Source of the DNA: Liolophura sinensis
Lineage: Eukaryota; Mollusca; Polyplacophora; Chitonida; Chitonidae
Direction: 5' to 3'
Assembly: GCF_032854445.1 (NCBI RefSeq)
Contig: NW_027017963.1
Location: 248,001 to 312,000 of the forward strand
Length of the DNA stretch: 64,000 nucleotides
Each line of letters opens with the position of its first letter. Positions within the stretch are counted from its first letter, which is position 1. The notes under the pieces were generated by a model, which did no database searches, was not told where the DNA came from, and saw nothing but the letters and a program-made list of their open reading frames with translations. Below are positions 1-12,554 of this stretch, one piece after another. Made by a program: the position numbers and the translations under genes.

Positions 1-459
1 AATTGCGCATCCTTTGGCACCTTATTGATGTGGGTCAGTGTTCAATTGTACTTTTTACAGCGGATTGTATCAAGTACCTTTTGTTTTTTTTATATACAAA
101 TGGTGTGGTTTTTCTACATGTAGATAAAGACATTGAGTTTGTCTTCGACTTAGAAGTAAGACATTTGCTGGGTGAGTTAAATGGGCTTGGCCCAAAGATT
201 TGACGTCGTCTGGGCTACCGAAGGGCACATAACTTATAATGAAAAATTGAATATAGTAATGACCAGTCGCGATTGTACATAGTTAATGTACCCGATTTCA
301 ATAAGCAAAAAGACCAGGCAAAAATCCAAAAGTGGAAAAACTGTTCCAATGCTGCTGGTAAGAGGCTAATCCGACGTATTTTGTGACGAGAAATCGAATG
401 GTGCAAACCGCGTTGCTCTCCGACCAATACTTTTGGCTGTAACCACAAATGAATAATCA
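1..459 (+). repeat. Partial P-type monomer at the left edge
   Basis: The window opens at about position 92 of a unit. The sequence carries CATCCTTTGG, GGATTGTATC and CCTTTTG before T8, followed by the GAAAAATTG and AATAAGC tail seen on P units that precede S. With the next three units it completes the P-S-R-P order of block A, so the array continues beyond the left edge. Confidence 0.9.
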
Positions 460-842
460 ATGATGTCAAGATCACGTGCCCAGCAACGGCTCTTACTCCA
501 TGGAAACCATAGAAATTTGCAATTTTTCAACAGCTGGAGATGCCTGGCCCAATTGCGCATCTTTTGGCACCTTATTGATGTGGGTCAGTGTTCAATTGTA
601 CTTTTTACAGCGGATTGTATCAAGTACCTTGTGTTTTTTTATATACAAATGGTGTGGTTTTTCTACATGTAGATAAAGACATTGAGTTTGTCTTCGACTT
701 AGAAGTAAGACATTTGCTGGGTGAGTTAAATGGGCTTGGCCCAAGGATTTGACGTCGTCTGGGCTACCGAAGGGCACATAACTTATAATGAAATGTTGAA
801 TATAGTAATGACCAGTCGCGATTGTACATAGCTAATGTAGCA

Positions 843-3800
843 ATTTTCAATTAGCAAAATGACCAGGCAAAAATCCAAAAGTGGAAAAACTGTTCCAATG
901 CTGTTGGTAAGAGGCTAATCCGACGTATTTTGTGACGAGAAATCGAATGGTGCAAACCGCGTTGCTCTCCGACCAATACTTTTGGCTGTAGCCACAAATG
1001 AATAATCAATGATGTCAAGATCACGTGAACAGCAACGGCTCCTAATCCATGGAAACCATAGAAATTTGCAATTTTTCAACAGCTGGAGATGCCTGGCCCA
1101 ATTGCGCATCTTTCGGAACCTTATTGATGTGGGTCAGTGTTCTATTGTACTTTTTACAGCGGACTGTGTCATGTACCTTGTGTTTTTTTTATATACAAAT
1201 GGTGTGGTTTTTCTACATGTAGATAAAGACATTGAGTTTGTCTTCGACTTAGAAGTAAGACATTTGTTGGGTGAGTTAAATGGGCTTGGCCCAAAGATTT
1301 GACGTCATCTGGGCTACCGAAGGGCACATAACTTATAATGAAAAGTTGAATATAGTAATGACCAGTCGCGATTGTACATAGTTAATGTAGCCGATTTCAA
1401 TTAGCAAAAAGACCAGGCAAAAATCCAAAAGTAGAAAAACTGTTCCAATGCTGCTGGTAAGAGGCTAATCCGACGTATTTTGTGACGAGAAATCGAATGG
1501 TGCAAACCGCGTTGCTCTCCGACCAATACTTTTGGCTGTAGCCACAAATGAATAATCAATGATGTCAAGATCACGTGCCCAGCAACGGCTCTTACTCCAT
1601 GGAAACCAAGGAAATTTGCAAGTTTTCAACAGCTGGAGATGCCTGGCCCAATTGCGCATCCTTTGGCACCTTATTGATGTGGGTCAGTGTTCAATTGTAC
1701 TTTTTACAGCGGATTGTATCAAGTACCTTTTGTTTTTTTTATATACAAATGGTGTGGTTTTTCTACATGTAGATAAAGACATTGAGTTTGTCTTCGACTT
1801 AGAAGTAAGACATTTGCTGGGTGAGTTAAATGGGCTTGGCCCAAAGATTTGACGTCGTCTGGGCTACCGAAGGGCACATAACTTATAATGAAAAATTGAA
1901 TATAGTAATGACCAGTCGCGATTGTACATAGCTAATGTACCCGATTTCAATAAGCAAAAAGACCAGGCAAAAATCCAAAAGTGGAAAAACTGTTCCAATG
2001 CTGCTGGTAAGAGGCTAATCCGACGTATTTTGTGACGAGAAATCGAATGGTGCAAACCGCGTTGCTCTCCGACCAATACTTTTGGCTGTAACCACAATTG
2101 AATAATCAATGATGTCAAGATCACGTGCCCAGCAACGGCTCTTACTCCATGGAAACCATAGAAATTTGCAATTTTTCAACAGCTGGAGATGCCTGGCCCA
2201 ATTGCGCATCTTTTGGCACCTTATTGATGTGGGTCAGTGTTCAATTGTACTTTTTACAGCGGATTGTATCAAGTACCTTGTGTTTTTTTATATACAAATG
2301 GTGTGGTTTTTCTACATGTAGATAAAGACATTGAGTTTGTCTTCGACTTAGAAGTAAGACATTTGCTGGGTGAGTTAAATGGGCTTGGCCCAAAGATTTG
2401 ACGTCGTCTGGGCTACCGAAGGGCACATAACTTATAATGAAATGTTGAATATAGTAATGACCAGTCGCGATTGTACATAGTTAATGTAGCCGATTTCAAT
2501 TAGCAAAATGACCAGGCAAAAATCCAAAAGTGGAAAAACTGTTCCAATGCTGTTGGTAAGAGGCTAATCCGACGTATTTTGTGACGAGAAATCGAATGGT
2601 GCAAACCGCGTTGCTCTCCGACCAATACTTTTGGCTGTAGCCACAAATGAATAATCAATGATGTCAAGATCACGTGAACAGCAACGGCTCCTAATCCATG
2701 GAAACCATAGAAATTTGCAATTTTTCAACAGCTGGAGATGCCTGGCCCAATTGCGCATCTTTCGGAACCTTATTGATGTGGGTCAGTGTTCAATTGTACT
2801 TTTTACAGTGGACTGTGTCATGTACCTTGTGTTTTTTTTATATACAAATGGTGTGGTTTTTCTACATGTAGATAAAGACATTGAGTTTGTCTTCGACTTA
2901 GAAGTAAGACATTTGTTGGGTGAGTTAAATGGGCTTGGCCCAAAGATTTGACGTCGTCTGGGCTACCGAAGGGCACATAACTTATAATGAAAAGTTGAAT
3001 ATAGTAATGACCAGTCGCGATTGTACATAGTTAATGTAGCCGATTTCAATTAGCAAAAAGACCAGGCAAAAATCCAAAAGTAGAAAAACTGTTCCAATGC
3101 TGCTGGTAAGAGGCTAATCCGACGTATTTTGTGACGAGAAATCGAATGGTGCAAACCGCGTTGCTCTCCGACCAATACTTTTGGCTGTAGCCACAAATGA
3201 ATAATCAATGATGTCAAGATCACGTGCCCAGCAACGGCTCTTACTCCATGGAAACCAAGGAAATTTGCAAGTTTTCAACAGCTGGAGATGCCTGGCCCAA
3301 TTGCGCATCCTTTGGCACCTTATTGATGTGGGTCAGTGTTCAATTGTACTTTTTACAGCGGATTGTATCAAGTACCTTTTGTTTTTTTTATATACAAATG
3401 GTGTGGTTTTTCTACATGTAGATAAAGACATTGAGTTTGTCTTCGACTTAGAAGTAAGACATTTGCTGGGTGAGTTAAATGGGCTTGGCCCAAAGATTTG
3501 ACGTCGTCTGGGCTACCGAAGGGCACATAACTTATAATGAAAAATTGAATATAGTAATGACCAGTCGCGATTGTACATAGCTAATGTACCCGATTTCAAT
3601 AAGCAAAAAGACCAGGCAAAAATCCAAAAGTGGAAAAACTGTTCCAATGCTGCTGGTAAGAGGCTAATCCGACGTATTTTGTGACGAGAAATCGAATGGT
3701 GCAAACCGCGTTGCTCTCCGACCAATACTTTTGGCTGTAACCACAAATGAATAATCAATGATGTCAAGATCACGTGCCCAGCAACGGCTCTTACTCCATG

Positions 3801-4306
3801 GAAACCATAGAAATTTGCAATTTTTCAACAGCTGGAGATGCCTGGCCCAATTGCGCATCTTTTGGCACCTTATTGATGTGGGTCAGTGTTCAATTGTACT
3901 TTTTACAGCGGATTGTATCAAGTACCTTGTGTTTTTTTATATACAAATGGTGTGGTTTTTCTACATGTAGATAAAGACATTGAGTTTGTCTTCGACTTAG
4001 AAGTAAGACATTTGCTGGGTGAGTTAAATGGGCTTGACCCAAAGATTTGACGTCGTCTGGGCTACCGAAGGGCACATAACTTATAATGAAATGTTGAATA
4101 TGGTAATGACCAGTCGCGATTGTACATAGTTAATGTAGCCGATTTCAATTAGCAAAATGACCAGGCAAAAATCCAAAAGTGGAAAAACTGTTCCAATGCT
4201 GTTGGTAAGAGGCTAATCCGACGTATTTTGTGACGAGAAATCGAATGGTGCAAACCGCGTTGCTCTCCGACCAATACTTTTGGCTGTAGCCACAAATGAA
4301 TAATCA
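843..4306 (+). repeat. Segment duplicated at 55833-59296 (offset 54,990 bp)
   Basis: The R-P-S-R-P-S order and the rare markers of this stretch are repeated at a constant offset. ATTTTCAA near 843 pairs with 55833, TTCTATTG near 1131 with 56121, GACGTCATCT at 1301 with 56291, CAGTGG near 2807 with 57797, and GACCCAAAG near 4036 with 59026. A few differences separate the copies, such as GTAGAAAA against GTGGAAAA near 1432 and 3081, and CACAATTG near 2094. To the left the copies diverge in type (S460 against P55449), and to the right P4307 faces R59297. Confidence 0.85.
3758..4306 (+). repeat. Reference monomer, S type (549 bp, T7)
   Basis: S units combine CCC after CACGTG, CCATAG, CATCTTTTGG and GGATTGTATC. 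Their T-run has seven T, which makes them 549 bp. This copy also has GACCCAAAG in place of GGCCCAAAG, which breaks the TGGGC/GCCCA stem. That variant is shared with S units at 5957, 11456, 14205 and 58748. The T7 allele occurs in all S units and in one F/N-like unit at 17505. It is therefore an inherited type marker rather than random homopolymer noise. Confidence 0.85.
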
Positions 4307-7300
4307 ATGATGTCAAGATCACGTGCCCAGCAACGGCTCTTACTCCATGGAAACCAAGGAAATTTGCAAGTTTTCAACAGCTGGAGATGCCTGGCCCAAT
4401 TGCGCATCCTTTGGCACCTTATTGATGTGGGTCAGTGTTCAATTGTACTTTTTACAGCGGATTGTATCAAGTACCTTTTGTTTTTTTTATATACAAATGG
4501 TGTGGTTTTTCTACATGTAGATAAAGACATTGAGTTTGTCTTCGACTTAGAAGTAAGACATTTGCTGGGTGAGTTAAATGGGCTTGGCCCAAAGATTTGA
4601 CGTCGTCTGGGCTACCGAAGGGCACATAACTTATAATGAAATGTTGAATATAGTAATGACCAGTCGCGATTGTACATAGTTAATGTAGCCGATTTCAATT
4701 AGCAAAATGACCAGGCAAAAATCCAAAAGTGGAAAAACTGTTCCAATGCTGCTGGTAAGAGGCTAATCCGACGTATTTTGTGACGAGAAATCGAATGGTG
4801 CAAACCGCGTTGCTCTCCGACCAATACTTTTGGCTGTAGCCACAAATGAATAATCAATGATGTCAAGATCACGTGAACAGCAACGGCTCCTAATCCATGG
4901 AAACCATAGAAATTTGCAATTTTTCAACAGCTGGAGATGCCTGGCCCAATTGCGCATCTTTCGGAACCTTATTGATGTGGGTCAGTGTTCAATTGTACTT
5001 TTTACAGTGGACTGTGTCATGTACCTTGTGTTTTTTTTATATACAAATGGTGTGGTTTTTCTACATGTAGATAAAGACATTGAGTTTGTCTTCGACTTAG
5101 AAGTAAGACATTTGTTGGGTGAGTTAAATGGGCTTGGCCCAAAGATTTGACGTCGTCTGGGCTACCGAAGGGCACATAACTTATAATGAAAAGTTGAATA
5201 TAGTAATGACCAGTCGCGATTGTACATAGTTAATGTAGCCGATTTCAATTAGCAAAAAGACCAGGCAAAAATCCAAAAGTGGAAAAACTGTTCCAATGCT
5301 GCTGGTAAGAGGCTAATCCGACGTATTTTGTGACGAGAAATCGAATGGTGCAAACCGCGTTGCTCTCCGACCAATACTTTTGGCTGTAGCCACAAATGAA
5401 TAATCAATGATGTCAAGATCACGTGCCCAGCAACGGCTCTTACTCCATGGAAACCAAGGAAATTTGCAAGTTTTCAACAGCTGGAGATGCCTGGCCCAAT
5501 TGCGCATCCTTTGGCACCTTATTGATGTGGGTCAGTGTTCAATTGTACTTTTTACAGCGGATTGTATCAAGTACCTTTTGTTTTTTTTATATACAAATGG
5601 TGTGGTTTTTCTACATGTAGATAAAGACATTGAGTTTGTCTTCGACTTAGAAGTAAGACATTTGCTGGGTGAGTTAAATGGGCTTGGCCCAAAGATTTGA
5701 CGTCGTCTGGGCTACCGAAGGGCACATAACTTATAATGAAAAATTGAATATAGTAATGACCAGTCGCGATTGTACATAGCTAATGTACCCGATTTCAATA
5801 AGCAAAAAGACCAGGCAAAAATCCAAAAGTGGAAAAACTGTTCCAATGCTGCTGGTAAGAGGCTAATCCGACGTATTTTGTGACGAGAAATCGAATGGTG
5901 CAAACCGCGTTGCTCTCCGACCAATACTTTTGGCTGTAACCACAAATGAATAATCAATGATGTCAAGATCACGTGCCCAGCAACGGCTCTTACTCCATGG
6001 AAACCATAGAAATTTGCAATTTTTCAACAGCTGGAGATGCCTGGCCCAATTGCGCATCCTTTGGCACCTTATTGATGTGGGTCAGTGTTCAATTGTACTT
6101 TTTACAGCGGATTGTATCAAGTACCTTGTGTTTTTTTATATACAAATGGTGTGGTTTTTCTACATGTAGATAAAGACATTGAGTTTGTCTTCGACTTAGA
6201 AGTAAGACATTTGCTGGGTGAGTTAAATGGGCTTGACCCAAAGATTTGACGTCGTCTGGGCTACCGAAGGGCACATAACTTATAATGAAATGTTGAATAT
6301 AGTAATGACCAGTCGCGATTGTACATAGTTAATGTAGCCGATTTCAATTAGCAAAATGACCAGGCAAAAATCCAAAAGTGGAAAAACTGTTCCAATGCTG
6401 TTGGTAAGAGGCTAATCCGACGTATTTTGTGACGAGAAATCGAATGGTGCAAACCGCGTTGCTCTCCGACCAATACTTTTGGCTGTAGCCACAAATGAAT
6501 AATCAATGATGTCAAGATCACGTGAACAGCAACGGCTCTTAATCCATGGAAACCATAGAAATTTGCAATTTTTCAACAGCTGGAGATGCCTGGCCCAATT
6601 GCGCATCTTTCGGAACCTTATTGATGTGGGTCAGTGTTCAATTGTACTTTTTACAGCGGACTGTGTCATGTACCTTGTGTTTTTTTTATATACAAATGGT
6701 GTGGTTTTTCTACATGTAGATAAAGACATTGAGTTTGTCTTCGACTTAGAAGTAAGACATTTGTTGGGTGAGTTAAATGGGCTTGGCCCAAAGATTTGAC
6801 GTCGTCTGGGCTACCGAAGGGCACATAACTTATAATGAAAAGTTGAATATAGTAATGACCAGTCGCGATTGTACATAGTTAATGTAGCCGATTTCAATTA
6901 GCAAAAAGACCAGGCAAAAATCCAAAAGTGGAAAAACTGTTCCAATGCTGCTGGTAAGAGGCTAATCCGACGTATTTTGTGACGAGAAATCGAATGGTGC
7001 AAACCGCGTTGCTCTCCGACCAATACTTTTGGCTGTAGCCACAAATGAATAATCAATGATGTCAAGATCACGTGCCCAGCAACGGCTCTTACTCCATGGA
7101 AACCAAGGAAATTTGCAAGTTTTCAACAGCTGGAGATGCCTGGCCCAATTGCGCATCCTTTGGCACCTTATTGATGTGGGTCAGTGTTCAATTGTACTTT
7201 TTACAGCGGATTGTATCAAGTACCTTTTGTTTTTTTTATATACAAATGGTGTGGTTTTTCTACATGTAGATAAAGACATTGAGTTTGTCTTCGACTTAGA

Positions 7301-9255
7301 AGTAAGACATTTGCTGGGTGAGTTAAATGGGCTTGGCCCAAAGATTTGACGTCGTCTGGGCTACCGAAGGGCACATAACTTATAATGAAATGTTGAATAT
7401 AGTAATGACCAGTCGCGATTGTACATAGTTAATGTAGCCGATTTCAATTAGCAAAATGACCAGGCAAAAATCCAAAAGTGGAAAAACTGTTCCAATGCTG
7501 TTGGTAAGAGGCTAATCCGACGTATTTTGTGACGAGAAATCGAATGGTGCAAACCGCGTTGCTCTCCGACCAATACTTTTGGCTGTAGCCACAAATGAAT
7601 AATCAATGATGTCAAGATCACGTGAACAGCAACGGCTCTTAATCCATGGAAACCATAGAAATTTGCAATTTTTCAACAGCTGGAGATGCCTGGCCCAATT
7701 GCGCATCTTTCGGAACCTTATTGATGTGGGTCAGTGTTCAATTGTACTTTTTACAGCGGACTGTGTCATGTACCTTGTGTTTTTTTTATATACAAATGGT
7801 GTGGTTTTTCTACATGTAGATAAAGACATTGAGTTTGTCTTCGACTTAGAAGTAAGACATTTGTTGGGTGAGTTAAATGGGCTTGGCCCAAAGATTTGAC
7901 GTCGTCTGGGCTACCGAAGGGCACATAACTTATAATGAAAAGTTGAATATAGTAATGACCAGTCGCGATTGTACATAGTTAATGTAGCCGATTTCAATTA
8001 GCAAAAAGACCAGGCAAAAATCCAAAAGTGGAAAAACTGTTCCAATGCTGCTGGTAAGAGGCTAATCCGACGTATTTTGTGACGAGAAATCGAATGGTGC
8101 AAACCGCGTTGCTCTCCGACCAATACTTTTGGCTGTAGCCACAAATGAATAATCAATGATGTCAAGATCACGTGCCCAGCAACGGCTCTTACTCCATGGA
8201 AACCAAGGAAATTTGCAAGTTTTCAACAGCTGGAGATGCCTGGCCCAATTGCGCATCCTTTGGCACCTTATTGATGTGGGTCAGTGTTCAATTGTACTTT
8301 TTACAGCGGATTGTATCAAGTACCTTTTGTTTTTTTTATATACAAATGGTGTGGTTTTTCTACATGTAGATAAAGACATTGAGTTTGTCTTCGACTTAGA
8401 AGTAAGACATTTGCTGGGTGAGTTAAATGGGCTTGGCCCAAAGATTTGACGTCGTCTGGGCTACCGAAGGGCACATAACTTATAATGAAATGTTGAATAT
8501 AGTAATGACCAGTCGCGATTGTACATAGTTAATGTAGCCGATTTCAATTAGCAAAATGACCAGGCAAAAATCCAAAAGTGGAAAAACTGTTCCAATGCTG
8601 CTGGTAAGAGGCTAATCCGACGTATTTTGTGACGAGAAATCGAATGGTGCAAACCGCGTTGCTCTCCGACCAATACTTTTGGCTGTAGCCACAAATGAAT
8701 AATCAATGATGTCAAGATCACGTGCCCAGCAACGGCTCTTACTCCATGGAAACCAAGGAAATTTGCAAGTTTTCAACAGCTGGAGATGCCTGGCCCAATT
8801 GCGCATCCTTTGGCACCTTATTGATGTGGGTCAGTGTTCAATTGTACTTTTTACAGCGGATTGTATCAAGTACCTTTTGTTTTTTTTATATACAAATGGT
8901 GTGGTTTTTCTACATGTAGATAAAGACATTGAGTTTGTCTTCGACTTAGAAGTAAGACATTTGCTGGGTGAGTTAAATGGGCTTGGCCCAAAGATTTGAC
9001 GTCGTCTGGGCTACCGAAGGGCACATAACTTATAATGAAATGTTGAATATAGTAATGACCAGTCGCGATTGTACATAGTTAATGTAGCCGATTTCAATTA
9101 GCAAAATGACCAGGCAAAAATCCAAAAGTGGAAAAACTGTTCCAATGCTGTTGGTAAGAGGCTAATCCGACGTATTTTGTGACGAGAAATCGAATGGTGC
9201 AAACCGCGTTGCTCTCCGACCAATACTTTTGGCTGTAGCCACAAATGAATAATCA

Positions 9256-9805
9256 ATGATGTCAAGATCACGTGAACAGCAACGGCTCTTAATCCATGGA
9301 AACCATAGAAATTTGCAATTTTTCAACAGCTGGAGATGCCTGGCCCAATTGCGCATCTTTCGGAACCTTATTGATGTGGGTCAGTGTTCAATTGTACTTT
9401 TTACAGCGGACTGTGTCATGTACCTTGTGTTTTTTTTATATACAAATGGTGTGGTTTTTCTACATGTAGATAAAGACATTGAGTTTGTCTTCGACTTAGA
9501 AGTAAGACATTTGTTGGGTGAGTTAAATGGGCTTGGCCCAAAGATTTGACGTCGTCTGGGCTACCGAAGGGCACATAACTTATAATGAAAAGTTGAATAT
9601 AGTAATGACCAGTCGCGATTGTACATAGTTAATGTAGCCGATTTCAATTAGCAAAAAGACCAGGCAAAAATCCAAAAGTGGAAAAACTGTTCCAATGCTG
9701 CTGGTAAGAGGCTAATCCGACGTATTTTGTGACGAGAAATCGAATGGTGCAAACCGCGTTGCTCTCCGACCAATACTTTTGGCTGTAGCCACAAATGAAT
9801 AATCA
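9256..9805 (+). repeat. Reference monomer (R type): anatomy of the 550 bp unit
   Basis: This unit is described as the map for the others. From the anchor it holds: CACGTG at 9269-9274; the R-type signature GTGAACAGC; GGCCCAATTGCGCATC with CTTTCGG; a pyrimidine stretch ending in ACAG at 9406; CTGTGTCATG; a T8 run at 9430-9437 running into TATATAC; a perfect 12-bp palindrome TCTACATGTAGA at 9459-9470; a 6-bp stem with 12-nt loop (TGTCTT/AAGACA) at 9486-9509; a 5-bp stem TGGGC/GCCCA at 9528-9540; GACGTC at 9548-9553; an AT-rich stretch; a GTAAGA donor-like site after 9703; and a TGGCT-GT-AGCCA inverted repeat near the end. None of these has a demonstrated function. They are listed because they recur in nearly every unit. 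The R type recurs from block A through the large HORs and in A'. Confidence 0.9.
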
Positions 9806-10355
9806 ATGATGTCAAGATCACGTGCCCAGCAACGGCTCTTACTCCATGGAAACCAAGGAAATTTGCAAGTTTTCAACAGCTGGAGATGCCTGGCCCAATT
9901 GCGCATCCTTTGGCACCTTATTGATGTGGGTCAGTGTTCAATTGTACTTTTTACAGCGGATTGTATCAAGTACCTTTTGTTTTTTTTATATACAAATGGT
10001 GTGGTTTTTCTACATGTAGATAAAGACATTGAGTTTGTCTTCGACTTAGAAGTAAGACATTTGCTGGGTGAGTTAAATGGGCTTGGCCCAAAGATTTGAC
10101 GTCGTCTGGGCTACCGAAGGGCACATAACTTATAATGAAATGTTGAATATAGTAATGACCAGTCGCGATTGTACATAGTTAATGTAGCCGATTTCAATTA
10201 GCAAAATGACCAGGCAAAAATCCAAAAGTGGAAAAACTGTTCCAATGCTGCTGGTAAGAGGCTAATCCGACGTATTTTGTGACGAGAAATCGAATGGTGC
10301 AAACCGCGTTGCTCTCCGACCAATACTTTTGGCTGTAGCCACAAATGAATAATCA
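9806..10355 (+). repeat. Reference monomer, P type
   Basis: This unit is distinguished from the preceding R unit at about 16 positions. They include CCC instead of AAC after CACGTG, CCAAGG for CCATAG, GCAAGTTTTC for GCAATTTTTC, CATCCTTTGG for CATCTTTCGG, GGATTGTATC for GGACTGTGTC, CCTTTTG before the T8 run, and GCTGGG for GTTGGG. Its 3' part (GAAATGTTG, AAAATGACC) is the same as the 3' part of S units. P units that precede an S unit instead carry GAAAAATTG, GCTAATGTACCC and AATAAGC. This unit is therefore a P/S hybrid, one of several in block A. Confidence 0.85.
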
Positions 10356-12554
10356 ATGATGTCAAGATCACGTGAACAGCAACGGCTCCTAATCCATGGA
10401 AACCATAGAAATTTGCAATTTTTCAACAGCTGGAGATGCCTGGCCCAATTGCGCATCTTTCGGAACCTTATTGATGTGGGTCAGTGTTCAATTGTACTTT
10501 TTACAGTGGACTGTGTCATGTACCTTGTGTTTTTTTTATATACAAATGGTGTGGTTTTTCTACATGTAGATAAAGACATTGAGTTTGTCTTCGACTTAGA
10601 AGTAAGACATTTGTTGGGTGAGTTAAATGGGCTTGGCCCAAAGATTTGACGTCGTCTGGGCTACCGAAGGGCACATAACTTATAATGAAAAGTTGAATAT
10701 AGTAATGACCAGTCGCGATTGTACATAGTTAATGTAGCCGATTTCAATTAGCAAAAAGACCAGGCAAAAATCCAAAAGTGGAAAAACTGTTCCAATGCTG
10801 CTGGTAAGAGGCTAATCCGACGTATTTTGTGACGAGAAATCGAATGGTGCAAACCGCGTTGCTCTCCGACCAATACTTTTGGCTGTAGCCACAAATGAAT
10901 AATCAATGATGTCAAGATCACGTGCCCAGCAACGGCTCTTACTCCATGGAAACCAAGGAAATTTGCAAGTTTTCAACAGCTGGAGATGCCTGGCCCAATT
11001 GCGCATCCTTTGGCACCTTATTGATGTGGGTCAGTGTTCAATTGTACTTTTTACAGCGGATTGTATCAAGTACCTTTTGTTTTTTTTATATACAAATGGT
11101 GTGGTTTTTCTACATGTAGATAAAGACATTGAGTTTGTCTTCGACTTAGAAGTAAGACATTTGCTGGGTGAGTTAAATGGGCTTGGCCCAAAGATTTGAC
11201 GTCGTCTGGGCTACCGAAGGGCACATAACTTATAATGAAAAATTGAATATAGTAATGACCAGTCGCGATTGTACATAGCTAATGTACCCGATTTCAATAA
11301 GCAAAAAGACCAGGCAAAAATCCAAAAGTGGAAAAACTGTTCCAATGCTGCTGGTAAGAGGCTAATCCGACGTATTTTGTGACGAGAAATCGAATGGTGC
11401 AAACCGCGTTGCTCTCCGACCAATACTTTTGGCTGTAACCACAAATGAATAATCAATGATGTCAAGATCACGTGCCCAGCAACGGCTCTTACTCCATGGA
11501 AACCATAGAAATTTGCAATTTTTCAACAGCTGGAGATGCCTGGCCCAATTGCGCATCTTTTGGCACCTTATTGATGTGGGTCAGTGTTCAATTGTACTTT
11601 TTACAGCGGATTGTATCAAGTACCTTGTGTTTTTTTATATACAAATGGTGTGGTTTTTCTACATGTAGATAAAGACATTGAGTTTGTCTTCGACTTAGAA
11701 GTAAGACATTTGCTGGGTGAGTTAAATGGGCTTGACCCAAAGATTTGACGTCGTCTGGGCTACCGAAGGGCACATAACTTATAATGAAATGTTGAATATA
11801 GTAATGACCAGTCGCGATTGTACATAGTTAATGTAGCCGATTTCAATTAGCAAAATGACCAGGCAAAAATCCAAAAGTGGAAAAACTGTTCCAATGCTGT
11901 TGGTAAGAGGCTAATCCGACGTATTTTGTGACGAGAAATCGAATGGTGCAAACCGCGTTGCTCTCCGACCAATACTTTTGGCTGTAGCCACAAATGAATA
12001 ATCAATGATGTCAAGATCACGTGAACAGCAACGGCTCTTAATCCATGGAAACCATAGAAATTTGCAATTTTTCAACAGCTGGAGATGCCTGGCCCAATTG
12101 CGCATCTTTCGGAACCTTATTGATGTGGGTCAGTGTTCAATTGTACTTTTTACAGCGGACTGTGTCATGTACCTTGTGTTTTTTTTATATACAAATGGTG
12201 TGGTTTTTCTACATGTAGATAAAGACATTGAGTTTGTCTTCGACTTAGAAGTAAGACATTTGTTGGGTGAGTTAAATGGGCTTGGCCCAAAGATTTGACG
12301 TCGTCTGGGCTACCGAAGGGCACATAACTTATAATGAAAAGTTGAATATAGTAATGACCAGTCGCGATTGTACATAGTTAATGTAGCCGATTTCAATTAG
12401 CAAAAAGACCAGGCAAAAATCCAAAAGTGGAAAAACTGTTCCAATGCTGCTGGTAAGAGGCTAATCCGACGTATTTTGTGACGAGAAATCGAATGGTGCA
12501 AACCGCGTTGCTCTCCGACCAATACTTTTGGCTGTAGCCACAAATGAATAATCA

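Larger units (their letters stand above)
1..12554 (+). repeat. Block A: S-R-P trimer and R-P dimer higher-order repeats
   Basis: Unit starts and types are: S460 R1009 P1559, S2109 R2658 P3208, S3758 P4307 R4857 P5407, S5957 R6506 P7056 R7606 P8156 P8706 R9256 P9806 R10356 P10906, S11456 R12005. The regular element is an S-R-P trimer of 1,649 bp, seen in the spacing 460, 2109, 3758. In 6506-11455 it is replaced by R-P dimers of 1,100 bp without S. The P units before R have an S-type 3' half, so the dimer arose by exchange that removed part of S and P. R units fall into a CAGCGG form and a CAGTGG form (2658, 4857, 10356). No insertion or inversion is present. Confidence 0.88.

Noticed and set aside
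3590-3606. CENP-B box-like CCCGATTTCAATAAG in the tail of P-before-S units
   Set aside because: The CCCG and the T at the right spacing are present, but the required CGAA half is TAAG. In AATTCGC variants the CG is shifted by two bases, so no unit matches the motif.
9162-9356. Minus-strand frame of 64 codons, and related 61-, 85- to 87- and 101- to 108-codon frames
   Set aside because: They exist because the monomer is repeated and lacks stops there. Their ends change with single-base indels between types, and no protein family is recognisable.
9342-9541. Possible internal subrepeat (TGGCCCAA at both places)
   Set aside because: Similarity stops after about 10 bases, the spacing is 193 rather than a third of the unit, and flanking sequence does not align.
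9256-9549. A 97-codon + strand open frame starting at the anchor ATGATG, present in most units
   Set aside because: About 84 of 116 units keep it. The rest are broken by T7 or T9 runs, by TGA in L units (CTGGTGATG) and in U and W units (GCTGAAG), or by TAA in G units (CAGTAACGG). Breaks are fixed within types with no sign of selection, no recognisable domain appears, and other frames are equally open.
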